Source of the DNA: Haloarcula laminariae
Lineage (GTDB): Archaea > Halobacteriota > Halobacteria > Halobacteriales > Haloarculaceae
Assembly (NCBI RefSeq): GCF_025457605.1
Contig: NZ_JAMZFY010000001.1
Span: 372,001-436,000, forward strand
DNA: 64,000 nucleotides
Reading direction: 5' to 3'
Shown: one piece after another, positions 17,294 through 26,794 of the stretch
Numbering within the stretch: the stretch's first letter is position 1
Layout: the number at the start of each line of letters is the position of its first letter
Position numbers and translations under genes: made by a program
The notes under the pieces: generated by a model
The model's input: only the letters and a program-made list of their open reading frames with translations
Told to the model about the DNA's origin: nothing
The model's database searches: none

Positions 17294-18243
17294 ACGACCG
17301 CGAGCCCGCGGGGCACCTGGTCGTAGGCGTCGGCCCACGTCCCCACCCGCGACCACGAGGCGCCGTCGGGCGACCGGAAGAGCCCGCGGTTCGTCAGCGC
17401 GGCGAAGCCGTCGCCGTCGGCCGAGAGCACCGCCCGCGCCAGCCCGTCCGGGTCTGGTAGCCCGTCCATCGCCGGTTCCCAGCCCTCGCCCGTCGTCCGG
17501 TAGACGTAGCTCTCGCCGCGCGTCGAGTGGGCGGCTCGCGCGCCCCGGGCCGCCGAGACGACGACCGTGTCCGGGTCGTCGGGGTGGACCGCCACGCTCC
17601 AGACGTAGCGGTGCTCCAGCCCGTCCTGCGGGTACGTCCACGTCCCGCCGCGGTCGGTCGACAGCGCGTAGCCGTCGCCGGCGGCGGCGTAGACGCGGTC
17701 GGGGGCCTTCGGGTGCGTGGCGATGGTGTGGGTGTCCCGGCGGCCGCCGTCGGGGTGGTCCAGCCACGTGTCGCCGCCGTCCTCGCTCCGGACGAAGGCG
17801 CCGGCCTCGACGGCGACGTACAGCCGTTCGGGGTCGTCGGGCGCGAGGGCGAGCCAGCGGACGTGATGGGTGTGTGGTCGGGGCGGGAACGACCACCGCG
17901 AGGCCGAGTCGAGGCCGGTCAGTCCCTCGCGTTCCCGCCAGGATTTGCCGCCGTCCGTCGAGCGGTAGACGGCGCTCGGTTCGGTGCCGGCCCAGACGAT
18001 GTCGGGGTCGTGGGGACTGACGGTGACGCTGGTTGTACGGTCGCCGTCGCCGAGAACCCGCTCCCACGTCTCCCCGCCGTCGGTCGTCCGCTGGAGCCCC
18101 GCGTCGGCGGTCCCGGCGAACGCGCGGTCGGGCGCACGCCCGTCGGCCGCGACGCATTCGAGCGTGTGGTCCGCCAGCCGCTCGGTCAACTCTCTGTCGC
18201 CGACGAGCAGGCGGTCCGAGAGTGCGGCGTAGTACGTGGGCAT
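17290..18243 (-). CDS. BNR/sialidase-like beta-propeller protein
   Basis: 317 residues from MPTYYAALSDRLLVG at 18243; an upstream extension to 18366 is low-complexity and rejected. It contains five or so copies of the Asp-box BNR motif (S/T-x-D-x-G-x-T/S-W), for example TTDGGETWERV, STDGGKSWRE, SEDGGDTWLDH and STDRGGTWTYP, typical of a six-bladed propeller such as VPS10/sialidase/photosystem-stability-type domains. There is no signal peptide, so it is predicted cytoplasmic. The catalytic residues of sialidases are not evident, and binding or scaffold roles are as likely. Confidence 0.8.
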   Translation of the reverse strand: MPTYYAALSDRLLVGDRELTERLADHTLECVAADGRAPDRAFAGTADAGLQRTTDGGETWERVLGDGDRTTSVTVSPHDPDIVWAGTEPSAVYRSTDGGKSWREREGLTGLDSASRWSFPPRPHTHHVRWLALAPDDPERLYVAVEAGAFVRSEDGGDTWLDHPDGGRRDTHTIATHPKAPDRVYAAAGDGYALSTDRGGTWTYPQDGLEHRYVWSVAVHPDDPDTVVVSAARGARAAHSTRGESYVYRTTGEGWEPAMDGLPDPDGLARAVLSADGDGFAALTNRGLFRSPDGASWSRVGTWADAYDQVPRGLAVV

Positions 18244-18286
18244 ACCACCCGGTACGGGCTCGCCGGACAGAAGCGTGTCGTCCGTC

Positions 18287-21253
18287 TCAGTCGTCGTCCG
18301 CGGCGGGCTTCGGCGCGTCCCGCTCGGAACGGGGTCCCTCCAGCTCGACCGCTGGCAGGTGGTCACGCAGATACTGTCCCGTGTACGACTCGTCGGTCCG
18401 GGCGACCTCCTCGGGCGTGCCCTCGGCGACGAGGTCGCCGCCGCCCTCGCCGCCCTCGGGGCCGAGGTCGACGACGTGGTCGGCGTTCTTCACGAGGTCG
18501 AGTTCGTGCTCGATGACGACCACGGTGTTGCCGTCCTCGGTGAGCCGATGCAACACGTCGATGAGCTTGCGCTCGTCCTCCGGGTGGAGCCCGGTGGTCG
18601 GCTCGTCGAGCAGGTACAGCGTCTCGCCGGAGTCTTTCTTGCCCAGCTCCTCGGCGAGTTTCACCCGCTGGGCCTCCCCGCCCGAGAGCGTCGTCGAGGG
18701 CTGCCCGAGCGTCATGTACCCCAGCCCCACGTCCTTCAGCAGCTGCAGGCGCCGGCGGAGGCCGCTGTGGCTCTCGAAGAAGTCGTAGGCCTCCTCGACG
18801 CTCATATCGAGGACGTCGGCGATGGTCGCGCCCTTGTAAGTCACGTCCAGGGTCTCGTCGTTGTAGCGGGCCCCGCCACACTCCTCGCAGGGGACCTGCA
18901 CGTCCGAGAGGAAGTTCATGTCTATCGTCACTGTCCCCTGGCCGCCACAGGCCTCACACCGGCCGCCCTTGACGTTGAACGAGAACCGCCCCTTCTCGTA
19001 GCCCCGCTGCTTGGCGAGGTTCGTCTCCGCGAACAGCTCGCGGACGTGGTCGAAGACGTTGGTGTAGGTCGCCGGGTTCGAGCGGGGCGTCCGGCCGATT
19101 GGCGACTGGTCGATGAGCCGCACGGTCTCGATGTTCTCTATCCCGTCGATGTCGTCGTGCTCGCCAGGGTTGACGTCGGTGTCGTTCATCCGCCGGACCA
19201 GGCCCTTATAGAGGATGTCGTGCATCAGCGTCGACTTCCCGGACCCGGAGACGCCCGTAATCGCCGTGAACGTCCCCAGCGGGAACTCGACGTCCAGGTC
19301 ACGGAGGTTGTGCTGGCGGGCGCCCCGCACGGTGAGGTGGTCGCCGTCGCCCTCGCGGCGCGTCTCGGGGACCGGAATCGACCGCTCGCCCGAGAGGTAC
19401 TTGCCCGTCACCGACTCGTCGGTCGCCATCAGCTCCTCCTGTGGCCCGTTGACGACGACTTCGCCGCCGCGCTTGCCCGGCCCCGGCCCCATGTCGATAA
19501 TCTGGTCGGCCCGCCGCATCGTCTCGGTGTCGTGTTCGACGACGATGAGCGTGTTCCCGAGGTCCCGAAGCTCCGCCAGGGTGTTCAGTAGCTTGTCGTT
19601 GTCCCGCTGGTGGAGCCCGATGGAGGGCTCGTCGAGGACGTACAGCACGCCAACGAGCCCGGAGCCGATCTGCGTGGCCAGCCGGATGCGCTGGCTCTCC
19701 CCGCCCGAGAGCGTGGCGGCCTCGCGGTCGAGCGTGAGGTAGTCGAGGCCGACCTCCTCCATGAACCCCAGGCGGGCGCGTATCTCCTTCAGAATCTCCT
19801 CGGCTATCTTCTTGTCGCGGGCCGAGAGGTTCGCCTCCAGCCCCTCGAAGTGAGCCAGGGCGTCGCCGATGGACAGCTCGTTGACCTCGGTTATCGAGGT
19901 GCCGTCGACCAGCACGGCGCGGGACTCGGCTTTCAGCCGGGTCCCCTCGCAGGTCGGGCACGTCGTCGTCGCCATGAACTCCTCGATGTGCTCGCGGGCG
20001 CGGTCCGAGTCCGTCTCGACGTGGCGCCGTTCGAGGTTCGGAATCACGCCCTCGAAGCGCTCGGTCTTCTCGCGGGTGCCGTTCTTCGTAGTCCACTCGA
20101 AGTGGACAAGGTCGTCGGTGCCGTAGAGGAACTGGCGACGAATCGACTCGTCGAGCTCCTCGAACGGCGTATCGAGCGAGACGCCGAAGTGGTCGGCGAC
20201 GTTGTCCAGCTGGCGTGAGTAGTAGGTCCGGTCGTAGCTCCAGGGCTCGAAGACGTGCTTGAGCGGCTTCCCGGGGTCCGTGACGACGAGCTCCTCGCTC
20301 ACCTCCTTGGTCTCGCCCAGCCCCTCGCAGTCGGGACAGGCGCCGTGTGGCGAGTTGAAGGAGAACGAACGGGTCTCGACCTCGGAGATGTCGATGCCAC
20401 AGTGGGTACAGGCCAGGTCCTCGGAGAGTTCGACGACGAGGCGGTCCGCCGTCGATTCGTCCGTCTCGGCCAGGTCGCCGGTCGCGCGAGCGGTCGCCCC
20501 GCCCAGCGCGTCGGCGGCGCCCGCCGGCGGGTCCGGCAGGACGACTTTGAGGGTGCCGTCGGCCTCGCCGAGCGCGGTCTCGACGGAGTCGTTGATGCGC
20601 GAGCGCGCGTCGGTCGATATCTTCACGCGGTCGACCACCACGTCGATAGTGTGGTCGTAGTTCTCGTCGAGGTCGGGCCGGTCCATCGTGAGGTCGTACT
20701 CCTCGCCGTCGACCTCCACGCGGGAGTACCCCTCGCCCACGAGGTCGTCGAAGAGGTCCTCGAAGGCGCCCTTCTGGTCCCTGACGACGGGGGCACACAG
20801 CTTCGCTCGGGTGCCCTCCGGCAGTTCGAGCAAGCGCGTGACCATGTTCTGGGCCGACTGCTCGCCGACCTCGCGGCCACACTCCGGGCAGTGGGGCACG
20901 CCGACGCGGGCGTACAGCAAGCGGAGGTAGTCGTGCAGCTCCGTGACGGTGCCCACCGTCGAGCGGGGGTTGTTCGCGGCGTTTTTCTGGTCGATACTGA
21001 TGGCCGGCGAGAGCCCCTCGACGTTCTCGACCTGCGGTTTGTCCATCTGGCCCAGGAAGTTCCGGGCGTAGGCCGACAGCGACTCGATGTAGCGCCGCTG
21101 GCCCTCCGCGTAGACCGTCTCGAAGGCGAGCGACGACTTGCCCGACCCCGACAGCCCCGTGACGACGGTGAGTTCCTCCCGGGGAATCTCCACGTCGACG
21201 TCCTTGAGGTTGTGTTCCTCTGCGCCGGTGACCTCGATGACGTCCTTGCTCAT
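18287..21253 (-). CDS. uvrA: UvrABC excinuclease subunit A
   Basis: 988 residues, normal for the family. Two ABC ATPase modules: Walker [10 protein letters not shown] at 33-41 and GVSGSGKST near 675, with signatures LSGGESQR and LSGGEAQR. Zinc modules CTHC...CPDC, CPTC and CEAC...CEEC are all present. It recognises bulky lesions and loads UvrB in nucleotide excision repair. Here uvrA stands alone; uvrB and uvrC are not in the window. It is transcribed divergently from the LURP-one gene. Confidence 0.98.
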   Translation of the reverse strand: MSKDVIEVTGAEEHNLKDVDVEIPREELTVVTGLSGSGKSSLAFETVYAEGQRRYIESLSAYARNFLGQMDKPQVENVEGLSPAISIDQKNAANNPRSTVGTVTELHDYLRLLYARVGVPHCPECGREVGEQSAQNMVTRLLELPEGTRAKLCAPVVRDQKGAFEDLFDDLVGEGYSRVEVDGEEYDLTMDRPDLDENYDHTIDVVVDRVKISTDARSRINDSVETALGEADGTLKVVLPDPPAGAADALGGATARATGDLAETDESTADRLVVELSEDLACTHCGIDISEVETRSFSFNSPHGACPDCEGLGETKEVSEELVVTDPGKPLKHVFEPWSYDRTYYSRQLDNVADHFGVSLDTPFEELDESIRRQFLYGTDDLVHFEWTTKNGTREKTERFEGVIPNLERRHVETDSDRAREHIEEFMATTTCPTCEGTRLKAESRAVLVDGTSITEVNELSIGDALAHFEGLEANLSARDKKIAEEILKEIRARLGFMEEVGLDYLTLDREAATLSGGESQRIRLATQIGSGLVGVLYVLDEPSIGLHQRDNDKLLNTLAELRDLGNTLIVVEHDTETMRRADQIIDMGPGPGKRGGEVVVNGPQEELMATDESVTGKYLSGERSIPVPETRREGDGDHLTVRGARQHNLRDLDVEFPLGTFTAITGVSGSGKSTLMHDILYKGLVRRMNDTDVNPGEHDDIDGIENIETVRLIDQSPIGRTPRSNPATYTNVFDHVRELFAETNLAKQRGYEKGRFSFNVKGGRCEACGGQGTVTIDMNFLSDVQVPCEECGGARYNDETLDVTYKGATIADVLDMSVEEAYDFFESHSGLRRRLQLLKDVGLGYMTLGQPSTTLSGGEAQRVKLAEELGKKDSGETLYLLDEPTTGLHPEDERKLIDVLHRLTEDGNTVVVIEHELDLVKNADHVVDLGPEGGEGGGDLVAEGTPEEVARTDESYTGQYLRDHLPAVELEGPRSERDAPKPAADDD

Positions 21254-21312
21254 CTATAGGTTCCCCAAGGAATGAAGGCGTGAAACCCTGTCGGTTGGCT
21301 GCGGTGGGACGG

Positions 21313-21319
21313 TTTATAT
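21313..21319 (+). promoter_or_regulatory. TATA box for the LURP-one gene
   Basis: TTTATAT lies 53 bases before the start codon, in a short AT-rich island within the uvrA divergent gap. It would place transcription start near 21342, giving a leader of about 30 bases. Confidence 0.5.
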
Positions 21320-21371
21320 CGCCGCTCTCGCAGTGCAAACTTTCAAGGCATTTTCCGAACGATACGCGCCC

Positions 21372-21953
21372 ATGAGACAGCAGGGGTCCTACGACATCCA
21401 GGGCATCGAACTCACGGACGACAGCTACGTCGTCGAACAGAGCCTCGTCCGGAACAAGTACAAGGCGATGGACAAGGCCGGCAACGTCGTCATCCGGGGG
21501 AAACAGAAGATGTTCAAGCTCAAAGAGGAGTTCCCCTTCGTCGACGACGCGGGCAACGAGGTCTTCACCGTCAAGGCCGGCAGCATGCTCGACGTGGCCG
21601 GCAACTACGTGCTGTCGGACGCCCAGACGGGCGAGGACCTCGTCATCCTCGACAACGACTACTCCCTCTTCCAGGACACTTGGAAGATTCGCGACGCCCG
21701 CACCGAGGCCAAACTCGCGGAGATAAACTCCCAGGGCGCGCTCGTCACCATCGCCCGCAACGTCGTCCCCTTCGGCGGCTGGATTCCCCACAAGTACGAG
21801 ATAACCGACGTCGACGGCAACCACGTCGGCAACATCGACGGCCAGTTCTCGCTGAAGGACCGCTACGAGATAACCATCGACGACGCAAGTTCGGTTCCCA
21901 AGGAGGCCATAATCGCCGCGGCGATGGTCATCGACGCCATCCAGGGGAACTAG
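21372..21953 (+). CDS. LURP-one-related family protein
   Basis: 193 residues from MRQQGSYDIQGIELTDDSY; an in-frame Met 13 codons upstream is less likely because it would sit too near the TATA box. The sequence is a chain of beta hairpins (SYVVEQSLVRNKYKAMDKAGNVV, KQKMFKLKEEFPFVDDAGNEVF, GNHVGNIDGQFSLKDRYEITID) closed by a hydrophobic helix (AIIAAAMVIDAI), the tubby-like LURP-one/phospholipid-scramblase fold. Archaeal members have no assigned role; membrane or lipid association is possible. Confidence 0.85.
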   Translation: MRQQGSYDIQGIELTDDSYVVEQSLVRNKYKAMDKAGNVVIRGKQKMFKLKEEFPFVDDAGNEVFTVKAGSMLDVAGNYVLSDAQTGEDLVILDNDYSLFQDTWKIRDARTEAKLAEINSQGALVTIARNVVPFGGWIPHKYEITDVDGNHVGNIDGQFSLKDRYEITIDDASSVPKEAIIAAAMVIDAIQGN

Positions 21954-21996
21954 GCCCCACCGCAACCCTTCTTGCCGTCGCCCCCTATCGACCGGT

Positions 21997-23370
21997 ATGC
22001 GCCGCCGCACCCTCCTGCAGTCGCTCGCGGCTGCGAGCGCGGCCGGGACCGTCGGCTCCGCCGCCGCCCACCCGCTTCCCACCGACAACGGGGCGACCCC
22101 GGCCGCCACGCCGACGGGCGGCGAGCCCCTGGGGACCCTCGCCCTGTCGGGTGCCCGCGAACTCGTCACCAGCCCCGACGGCCACACGGCCTACGTCGCG
22201 ACCGGCGACGGCATCGCCGTCGTCGACCTCGTCTCGCCGGCGGAGCCCCGCCTCCTCGCGGCGCGGACCGACCTGCTCGCCGACAGCGCCGACGGGCCGA
22301 TGCGGGTGGTGCAGGACCTCGCTCTCGTCGGTGACCGGCTGCTCGTGGCAGGTCCCGCAAACCCCGCCGAGGGCGCCCACGGCGTCGTCGTCTTCGACGT
22401 GAGCGACCGGCGCGAGCCCGAACGGACCGCCGCCGTCGAACTGGACACGCGGATACACAACTGCGACTTCGACGGCCGCTACGCCTACGTCACCGCCAAC
22501 AGCCGCGCGGAGAACCCGCTCGCCGTCGTCGACACCGAGCGCGGCGAGGAGGTCGGCTCGTGGTCCCTGCTCGACGCCGACGAGCGGTGGGCCGAGGTCA
22601 GCCCCACACTGCGCCCGCTCCACGACGTGTGGGTACAGGACGACCGCGCCTATCTCGCCTACTGGGACGCCGGCACGTGGATACTCGACGTGAGCGACCC
22701 CGCCGACATCTCGCTCGTCTCCCGGGTCCGAGGGCGCAGTCGCGAGGCCCTCTCCGCCATCGACGACCCGGGCACCGAGCGCACCGAACCCCCGGGCAAC
22801 GACCACTTCGTCACGGTTGACGAGGACGCTGAACTGCTGGCCGTCACCGGGGAGTCCTGGGACGCCGGCGACGACGGCAGCGGCGGCCCCAGCGGCATCG
22901 AACTGTTCGACATCAGCGACCCCCGCGCCCCGGCGTCGCTGGCTACCATCGACCCGCCGCCGACGAGCGACCCGACGCGCGGCGGCGTGTTGACGACCGC
23001 GCACAACATCCAGCTCACCGGCGGGCGGTGTTACTCCTCCTGGTACCAGGGCGGCGTCCGGGTCCACGACCTGCGCGAGCCGAGCGAGCCCAGACAGATA
23101 TACCGGTGGCGCGATTCGGCGACGACCTCGTTCTGGACCGCCCAGCGGGGCGCCGGCTGTTTCGTGGCGTCGAACACCGCCGCGCTGGACGACAGCGTCT
23201 CCCCCGGCGTCTACACTTTCCCCGACCCCGCTGTGGACGCCCCGGCCCGGACGCCGCCACCGACCGACGGCGGCCTTCTCGGGGCGGCCGGCGACGGCTT
23301 CGGCGTCGCGGCGGCGCTGGCGGCTGTTGGGCTGGGGGCGTGGCGGCTGGGCCGGCGGCGCGAGCGGTAG
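21997..23370 (+). CDS. Secreted LVIVD-repeat beta-propeller protein with surface-anchor-like tail
   Basis: 457 residues. An N-terminal twin-arginine-type signal (MRRRTLLQSLAAASAAG) exports the protein folded. The body has repeated V-V-D-L/I-x-D-x-x-x-P elements (AVVDLVSPAEPRLL, VVFDVSDRREPER, WILDVSDPADISL, ELFDISDPRAPASL, VHDLREPSEPRQI), the LVIVD propeller repeats. The C terminus ends DGFGVAAALAAVGLGAWRLGRRRER, a PGF-CTERM-like transmembrane sorting tail, though with DGF in place of PGF. Predicted extracellular, ligand unknown. Confidence 0.85.
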   Translation: MRRRTLLQSLAAASAAGTVGSAAAHPLPTDNGATPAATPTGGEPLGTLALSGARELVTSPDGHTAYVATGDGIAVVDLVSPAEPRLLAARTDLLADSADGPMRVVQDLALVGDRLLVAGPANPAEGAHGVVVFDVSDRREPERTAAVELDTRIHNCDFDGRYAYVTANSRAENPLAVVDTERGEEVGSWSLLDADERWAEVSPTLRPLHDVWVQDDRAYLAYWDAGTWILDVSDPADISLVSRVRGRSREALSAIDDPGTERTEPPGNDHFVTVDEDAELLAVTGESWDAGDDGSGGPSGIELFDISDPRAPASLATIDPPPTSDPTRGGVLTTAHNIQLTGGRCYSSWYQGGVRVHDLREPSEPRQIYRWRDSATTSFWTAQRGAGCFVASNTAALDDSVSPGVYTFPDPAVDAPARTPPPTDGGLLGAAGDGFGVAAALAAVGLGAWRLGRRRER

Positions 23371-23416
23371 CGAGGCCACTCACGCCCGCGAAGCGAAGGG
23401 AACCGCACAGCGGCGG

Positions 23417-24817
23417 CTACGACAGCGCGCTCGCGACCGCGGCGGCCACGCTCCGGGCCCGATCGGCCAGGGCCTCGGGGACCTGCCCCGCCGCGACGGC
23501 GGCGTCGAGTTCGTCGTCGTCGACCCGCTCGACCGTCCCGTCGGCGTGTTTGAGCACGTCGACGTGAAGGTCGACGTAGCGGGCGGTGTCCGGGAATATC
23601 TCGACTGGCGTGCAGACGTTGACGTAGGTCCCCTTCCGCTCGCCCTCGCTGTCGCGGTACACCGTCGGATACCACCACCGCCCCTCCTTCAGTTTCGTCT
23701 CCGCGATATCGCCGGCCTCCTTCGGCACGCCCAGCCCGTCGTACTCGCCGCCGGCGGACATCTCCCGCTCGACGGTGACGGTACCGTCGGCCTCGACCGA
23801 CTGCACGGTCGCCCGGCCCAGCGTGATGAGCCGGCCGTCGGGCTTCCCGTGGCCCAGCGTCAGCGACCCGCCGGCCCGCGGGCCGAACTGCCGGGCCGTG
23901 ACGGCGAAGGGGAAGTCCGTCCCGCCGTCGCCGCCGGGGGCCTCACACAGCGCCTCGACGTAGTCGACCGCCACGCTCGCGCTCCGCGAGCCCGCCTTCA
24001 CGCGGTGGTGGCCCGCCATCGTCGTCGTCACCGCGCTGCGGCGCTCGTCCAGTTCGAAACGGCTCTCCCGGCCGAACCACACCCACGTCGTCTGCCCCCC
24101 GTCGTACTGCCGGGCCGGTGCGGCCTCGGCCGGGTCGTCGGCGCCCGCGAGCGCGTCGTCGATGGCCGCCGCCCGCTCGTTTGCCGCCTCCAGCGCGTCG
24201 GCGATGGCGTCGAAGCCGGCGTCGTCGCTGGCTCTCTCCCAGGAGACGCCCCATCCCTCCCGCGGGTCGGCCGCGACGACGTCGAGCATCGCCGGTCCCG
24301 CCGCCGTCGCGCTGTTCGAGCCGCCCCGGGACAGGGTGAGCAGTTCGCCCCGGACCGCGATGGTCGTTTCCAGCACGGGGCGGCCGTCGGCCCACGGCGC
24401 CGCCCCCTCGACGACCTGGACCCGAAGCCGGTCGCCGGTCTCGACGCGTTCGTCGCTGTTCGAGTAGGGGAGAAACCCCTCGCCGTCGCCGCAGTCGACG
24501 ACGGCGCCGCTGGAACGCGTCTCGGTCACCTCGCCGGCGTAGACCGCGCGGACCGGGAGCGGGTCGGCCCACGCCAGCGTGTCCCGGCCGAGGTCCCGCA
24601 GTTCCGCGACCACCCGTTCGACCGTCCCGCGGTCGCCGCTGACGCCCACGCCCTGCCGGTCGTCGGTCGTCCCGACGGCGGCGCCGGCCCGCTCGACGGG
24701 AAAGTCGGCGTCGAAGCGCTCCTCGATGGGGCCCGACGCCTGGACCACGTCGACGCCGGCCTCGGTCAGCAGCCGGGTCAGCGCCGTCGCGTAGATGCCC
24801 CTGACCCGGACGCTCAT
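23417..24817 (-). CDS. FAU-1 family RNA-binding protein / probable ribonuclease (DUF402)
   Basis: 466 residues from MSVRVRGIYATALTRLL. The N-terminal half has the RNase E/G-like organisation with an S1-type segment (VYAGEVTETRSSGAVVDCGDGEGFLPYSN). The C-terminal 140 residues are a DUF402 domain (WWYPTVYRDSEGERKGTYVNVCTPVEIFPDTARYVDLHVDV). Together this is the FAU-1 architecture, described in archaea as an AU-rich RNA binder and involved in 5S rRNA maturation. The start overlaps the stop of the upstream 124-residue gene in ATGA, so the two are coupled. Confidence 0.88.
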   Translation of the reverse strand: MSVRVRGIYATALTRLLTEAGVDVVQASGPIEERFDADFPVERAGAAVGTTDDRQGVGVSGDRGTVERVVAELRDLGRDTLAWADPLPVRAVYAGEVTETRSSGAVVDCGDGEGFLPYSNSDERVETGDRLRVQVVEGAAPWADGRPVLETTIAVRGELLTLSRGGSNSATAAGPAMLDVVAADPREGWGVSWERASDDAGFDAIADALEAANERAAAIDDALAGADDPAEAAPARQYDGGQTTWVWFGRESRFELDERRSAVTTTMAGHHRVKAGSRSASVAVDYVEALCEAPGGDGGTDFPFAVTARQFGPRAGGSLTLGHGKPDGRLITLGRATVQSVEADGTVTVEREMSAGGEYDGLGVPKEAGDIAETKLKEGRWWYPTVYRDSEGERKGTYVNVCTPVEIFPDTARYVDLHVDVLKHADGTVERVDDDELDAAVAAGQVPEALADRARSVAAAVASALS

Positions 24818-25188
24818 AGGGCGTCCCTGTCGGCGGCAAACCGGACCCGACCGTCCACGGTCGGGCCGAGCGTCAACTCGACTTTCGCGTCGGTGAGGAC
24901 GCGCCCGCCCTCGACGGGAACGCCCCACGAGTCGAAGCGGACGTACCCGCGGATGTCGTCGGCGTGGGTGTAGAGGTCGACGTAGTCGAGGGTGTGCTCC
25001 TGAATCTCGCTACTGCTGTGGGCGATGTCCATATCGGAGTAGACGGTCTCTCTCCCGGCGAAGAACGCTTCGAGGTCGTCGGCGGCTTCCTTCGTGGCCT
25101 CGACCACGGCGTCCGAGGCGGCCTCGATGGCGTCCTGGGCCAGTCCGGCGTCCCGGAGCGCGGCCTGTTCGCGCTGTGTGAAGTGCAT
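24814..25188 (-). CDS. Conserved haloarchaeal protein coupled to FAU-1
   Basis: 124 residues, acidic and soluble. An N-terminal helical half (EQAALRDAGLAQDAIEAASDAVVEATKEAADDLEAFF) is followed by a beta-rich half (YVRFDSWGVPVEGGRVLTDAKVELTLGPTVDGRVRF). No catalytic motif recognised. It precedes FAU-1 with a 4-base ATGA overlap, which suggests a common function, perhaps in RNA processing. This coupling is seen directly; the role is inference. Confidence 0.75.
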   Translation of the reverse strand: MHFTQREQAALRDAGLAQDAIEAASDAVVEATKEAADDLEAFFAGRETVYSDMDIAHSSSEIQEHTLDYVDLYTHADDIRGYVRFDSWGVPVEGGRVLTDAKVELTLGPTVDGRVRFAADRDAL

Positions 25189-25270
25189 ACGCGCTCAAGG
25201 ACTCGGATTTAGTTAAACGGGGCGACTACGGCCAGCGCCCGGCTAGCAATCACCGCGTGTGAGAGTGCAA

Positions 25271-25355
25271 ACAGCCAGTCGCCCCTTTCAGTCCTGCCCA
25301 GCACTGTTCGACCAACCGTCCACGGGTGGAACTGAACGGGCCGGGGCTTTCCGGC
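25271..25355 (-). repeat. Dispersed repeat, truncated copy (partner of the element at 26795)
   Basis: Read on the minus strand, this 85-base block matches 26795-26866 along its length: GCCGGAAAGCCCC at one end, CGGTTGGTCGAACAGTGCTGGG inside in near-identical form, and GGACTGAAAGGGGC with GGCTG at the other end. It carries a 14-base insertion relative to the second copy and lacks the second terminal inverted repeat. It occupies most of the 230-base gap between the 124-residue gene and secG; the rest of that gap shows nothing coding. Confidence 0.6.
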
Positions 25356-25418
25356 TCTCAGCGGTCGCTGCTCGACTGCTGTCGGAACACGATTCCAGAG
25401 AAGGAAAACTACGGTTTT

Positions 25419-25589
25419 CTACAGGCCGCCGGACTGAATCATCGCGTTCAGCACGAGGACGAGCGCGCCAAAGAGGACGCCGAAGGCGACGATGGTTCGC
25501 GGGTCGATGCGGATTGTGTTGCTGTCTTCGGCGTCGAAGTACCGGACCAGGCCGGCACTGGACATCAGTCCGCCGCTGTCGCTGCTCAT
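25419..25589 (-). CDS. secG: Preprotein translocase subunit SecG (Sec61-beta)
   Basis: 56 residues: a short cytoplasmic start with the typical [19 protein letters not shown], then [25 protein letters not shown] as the single tail-anchor membrane helix. This is the archaeal Sec61-beta pattern, the third subunit of the SecYEG translocon. The start at 25589 was preferred over an upstream Met because homologues begin with [15 protein letters not shown]. It is monocistronic and divergent from the thioredoxin-like gene. Confidence 0.92.
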   Translation of the reverse strand: MSSDSGGLMSSAGLVRYFDAEDSNTIRIDPRTIVAFGVLFGALVLVLNAMIQSGGL

Positions 25590-25693
25590 GTCCGCAACTC
25601 CACCCTCACCCGGAGTAAGCCTTTCGGCTTTGTTCGGGTCGTACCCGCATGGACAATCCTTATCCGACCTCACAGTTTAGGCTGAGAGGAACC

Positions 25694-25960
25694 ATGGCTG
25701 TCACGCTCAAGGACTTCTACGCCGATTGGTGTGGCCCCTGCAAGACACAGGACCCGATTCTCGAAGACCTCGAAGAGGAGTGGACCGACGTCGAGTTCGA
25801 GAAGATCGACGTCGACGAGGAACAGGACGTGGCCAACGAGTACCAGGTCCGGTCGCTCCCGACGCTCATCGTCGAGAACGACGACGGCATCGTCGAGCGC
25901 TTCGTCGGCGTCACGCAGGCCGACGACATCGAGGACGCGCTGACGCAGGCCTCGGCGTAA
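25694..25960 (+). CDS. Thioredoxin family protein
   Basis: 88 residues starting MAVTLKDFYADWCGPCK; the active-site cysteines are Cys13 and Cys16 in WCGPC. The cis-proline motif SLPTLIV is also present. The short N terminus lacks the first beta strand of classic thioredoxins, as in many archaeal redoxins of about 90 residues. An in-frame Met 15 codons upstream adds a non-homologous MDNPYPTSQ segment and overlaps the probable promoter. Cytoplasmic disulfide reductase; partner reductase not in the window. Confidence 0.9.
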   Translation: MAVTLKDFYADWCGPCKTQDPILEDLEEEWTDVEFEKIDVDEEQDVANEYQVRSLPTLIVENDDGIVERFVGVTQADDIEDALTQASA

Positions 25961-26002
25961 CGACCCCACAGTTCTATCGGCGTTACCCCCGCCAGCGACC
26001 GC

Positions 26003-26725
26003 TCAGTCCGTCGACGACGCCTCGAACCGGCTCGCCGGCAGGAGGAGGTCCTGCACGGCGGGCAGGTGTTTGACGTTGTAGACGATTTTCGCGTCCGTCT
26101 CCGGCGCGACGATACACGAGAGGCGGATGCCGCGGTCGTGGAGTTCGCTCGGGAGGACGTGGCTCGACGGCGAGGGCATCTCCCCCTCGACGACGGCGAC
26201 GGCGCAGTTCGTGCAGGCGCCGCCGCGGCAGGCGAAGGGCCAGGCGTACCCCTGGCGCTCCGCGGCCTCCAGCAACGACTCGCTGTCCCTGACGTAGAAC
26301 TCCCCGTAGTCCTCGGGGTCGAGACCGCCGTCGGCCGCCTTCTCGAAGAGGTCGTCGTCTGTCAGCTCCCAGAGCTTGTCGGCCATCACCTCGTAGTTCA
26401 GGTACTCCACCTTGACGCCCTCGGGCTCCGGCGGTCGCTCGGGCTCGGCCGGCTCCGCGGCGTCCGTCGGGTCCGCCCGCTCTCCGGGCGCGTCGCGCTC
26501 GGGGACCGCGTTGCCCGGCTCCCACCCGTTCTCGATGCGCTCGAAGGCCGTCTTCACCGCGCGGAACGCCTCCGTCGACCCGCCCTGGTCCGGATGGGTC
26601 TCCTTGACGCGCTCCCGGTAGGCGTCGACTATCTCGGCCTCGTCGGCGTCCGGGTCGACGCCGAGAATCTCGTATGGGGACGCCACACCCGCCCGTAGGA
26701 CCCTGCCGGCAAAAACGGTGTGCAA
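26003..26725 (-). CDS. J-domain / 2Fe-2S ferredoxin fusion protein
   Basis: 240 residues. Residues 16-70 are a J domain (SPYEILGVDPDADEAEIVDAYRE, with the HPD tripeptide in THPDQGG). A charged Pro/Glu linker follows, then a plant-type 2Fe-2S ferredoxin domain with CRGGACTNC (C-x4-C-x2-C) and a fourth cysteine in RLSCIV. Such fusions are known in haloarchaea as a second ferredoxin type. The first 13 residues (MHTVFAGRVLRAG) are outside the J domain; a GTG at 26686 would give a start directly before SPYEIL and may be the true one. Confidence 0.85.
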   Translation of the reverse strand: MHTVFAGRVLRAGVASPYEILGVDPDADEAEIVDAYRERVKETHPDQGGSTEAFRAVKTAFERIENGWEPGNAVPERDAPGERADPTDAAEPAEPERPPEPEGVKVEYLNYEVMADKLWELTDDDLFEKAADGGLDPEDYGEFYVRDSESLLEAAERQGYAWPFACRGGACTNCAVAVVEGEMPSPSSHVLPSELHDRGIRLSCIVAPETDAKIVYNVKHLPAVQDLLLPASRFEASSTD

Positions 26726-26794
26726 TCCCCCCGGAATTGCGGCTGGGAATATTTGTGCTAGCTACTATCAGGGCTGCTAACGCGACTTAGTACC

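Noticed and set aside
19299-22187. 962-residue minus-strand frame overlapping uvrA, the LURP-one and LVIVD genes
   Set aside because: It is in another frame of uvrA and is composed of Arg/Gly/Pro-rich shadow sequence.
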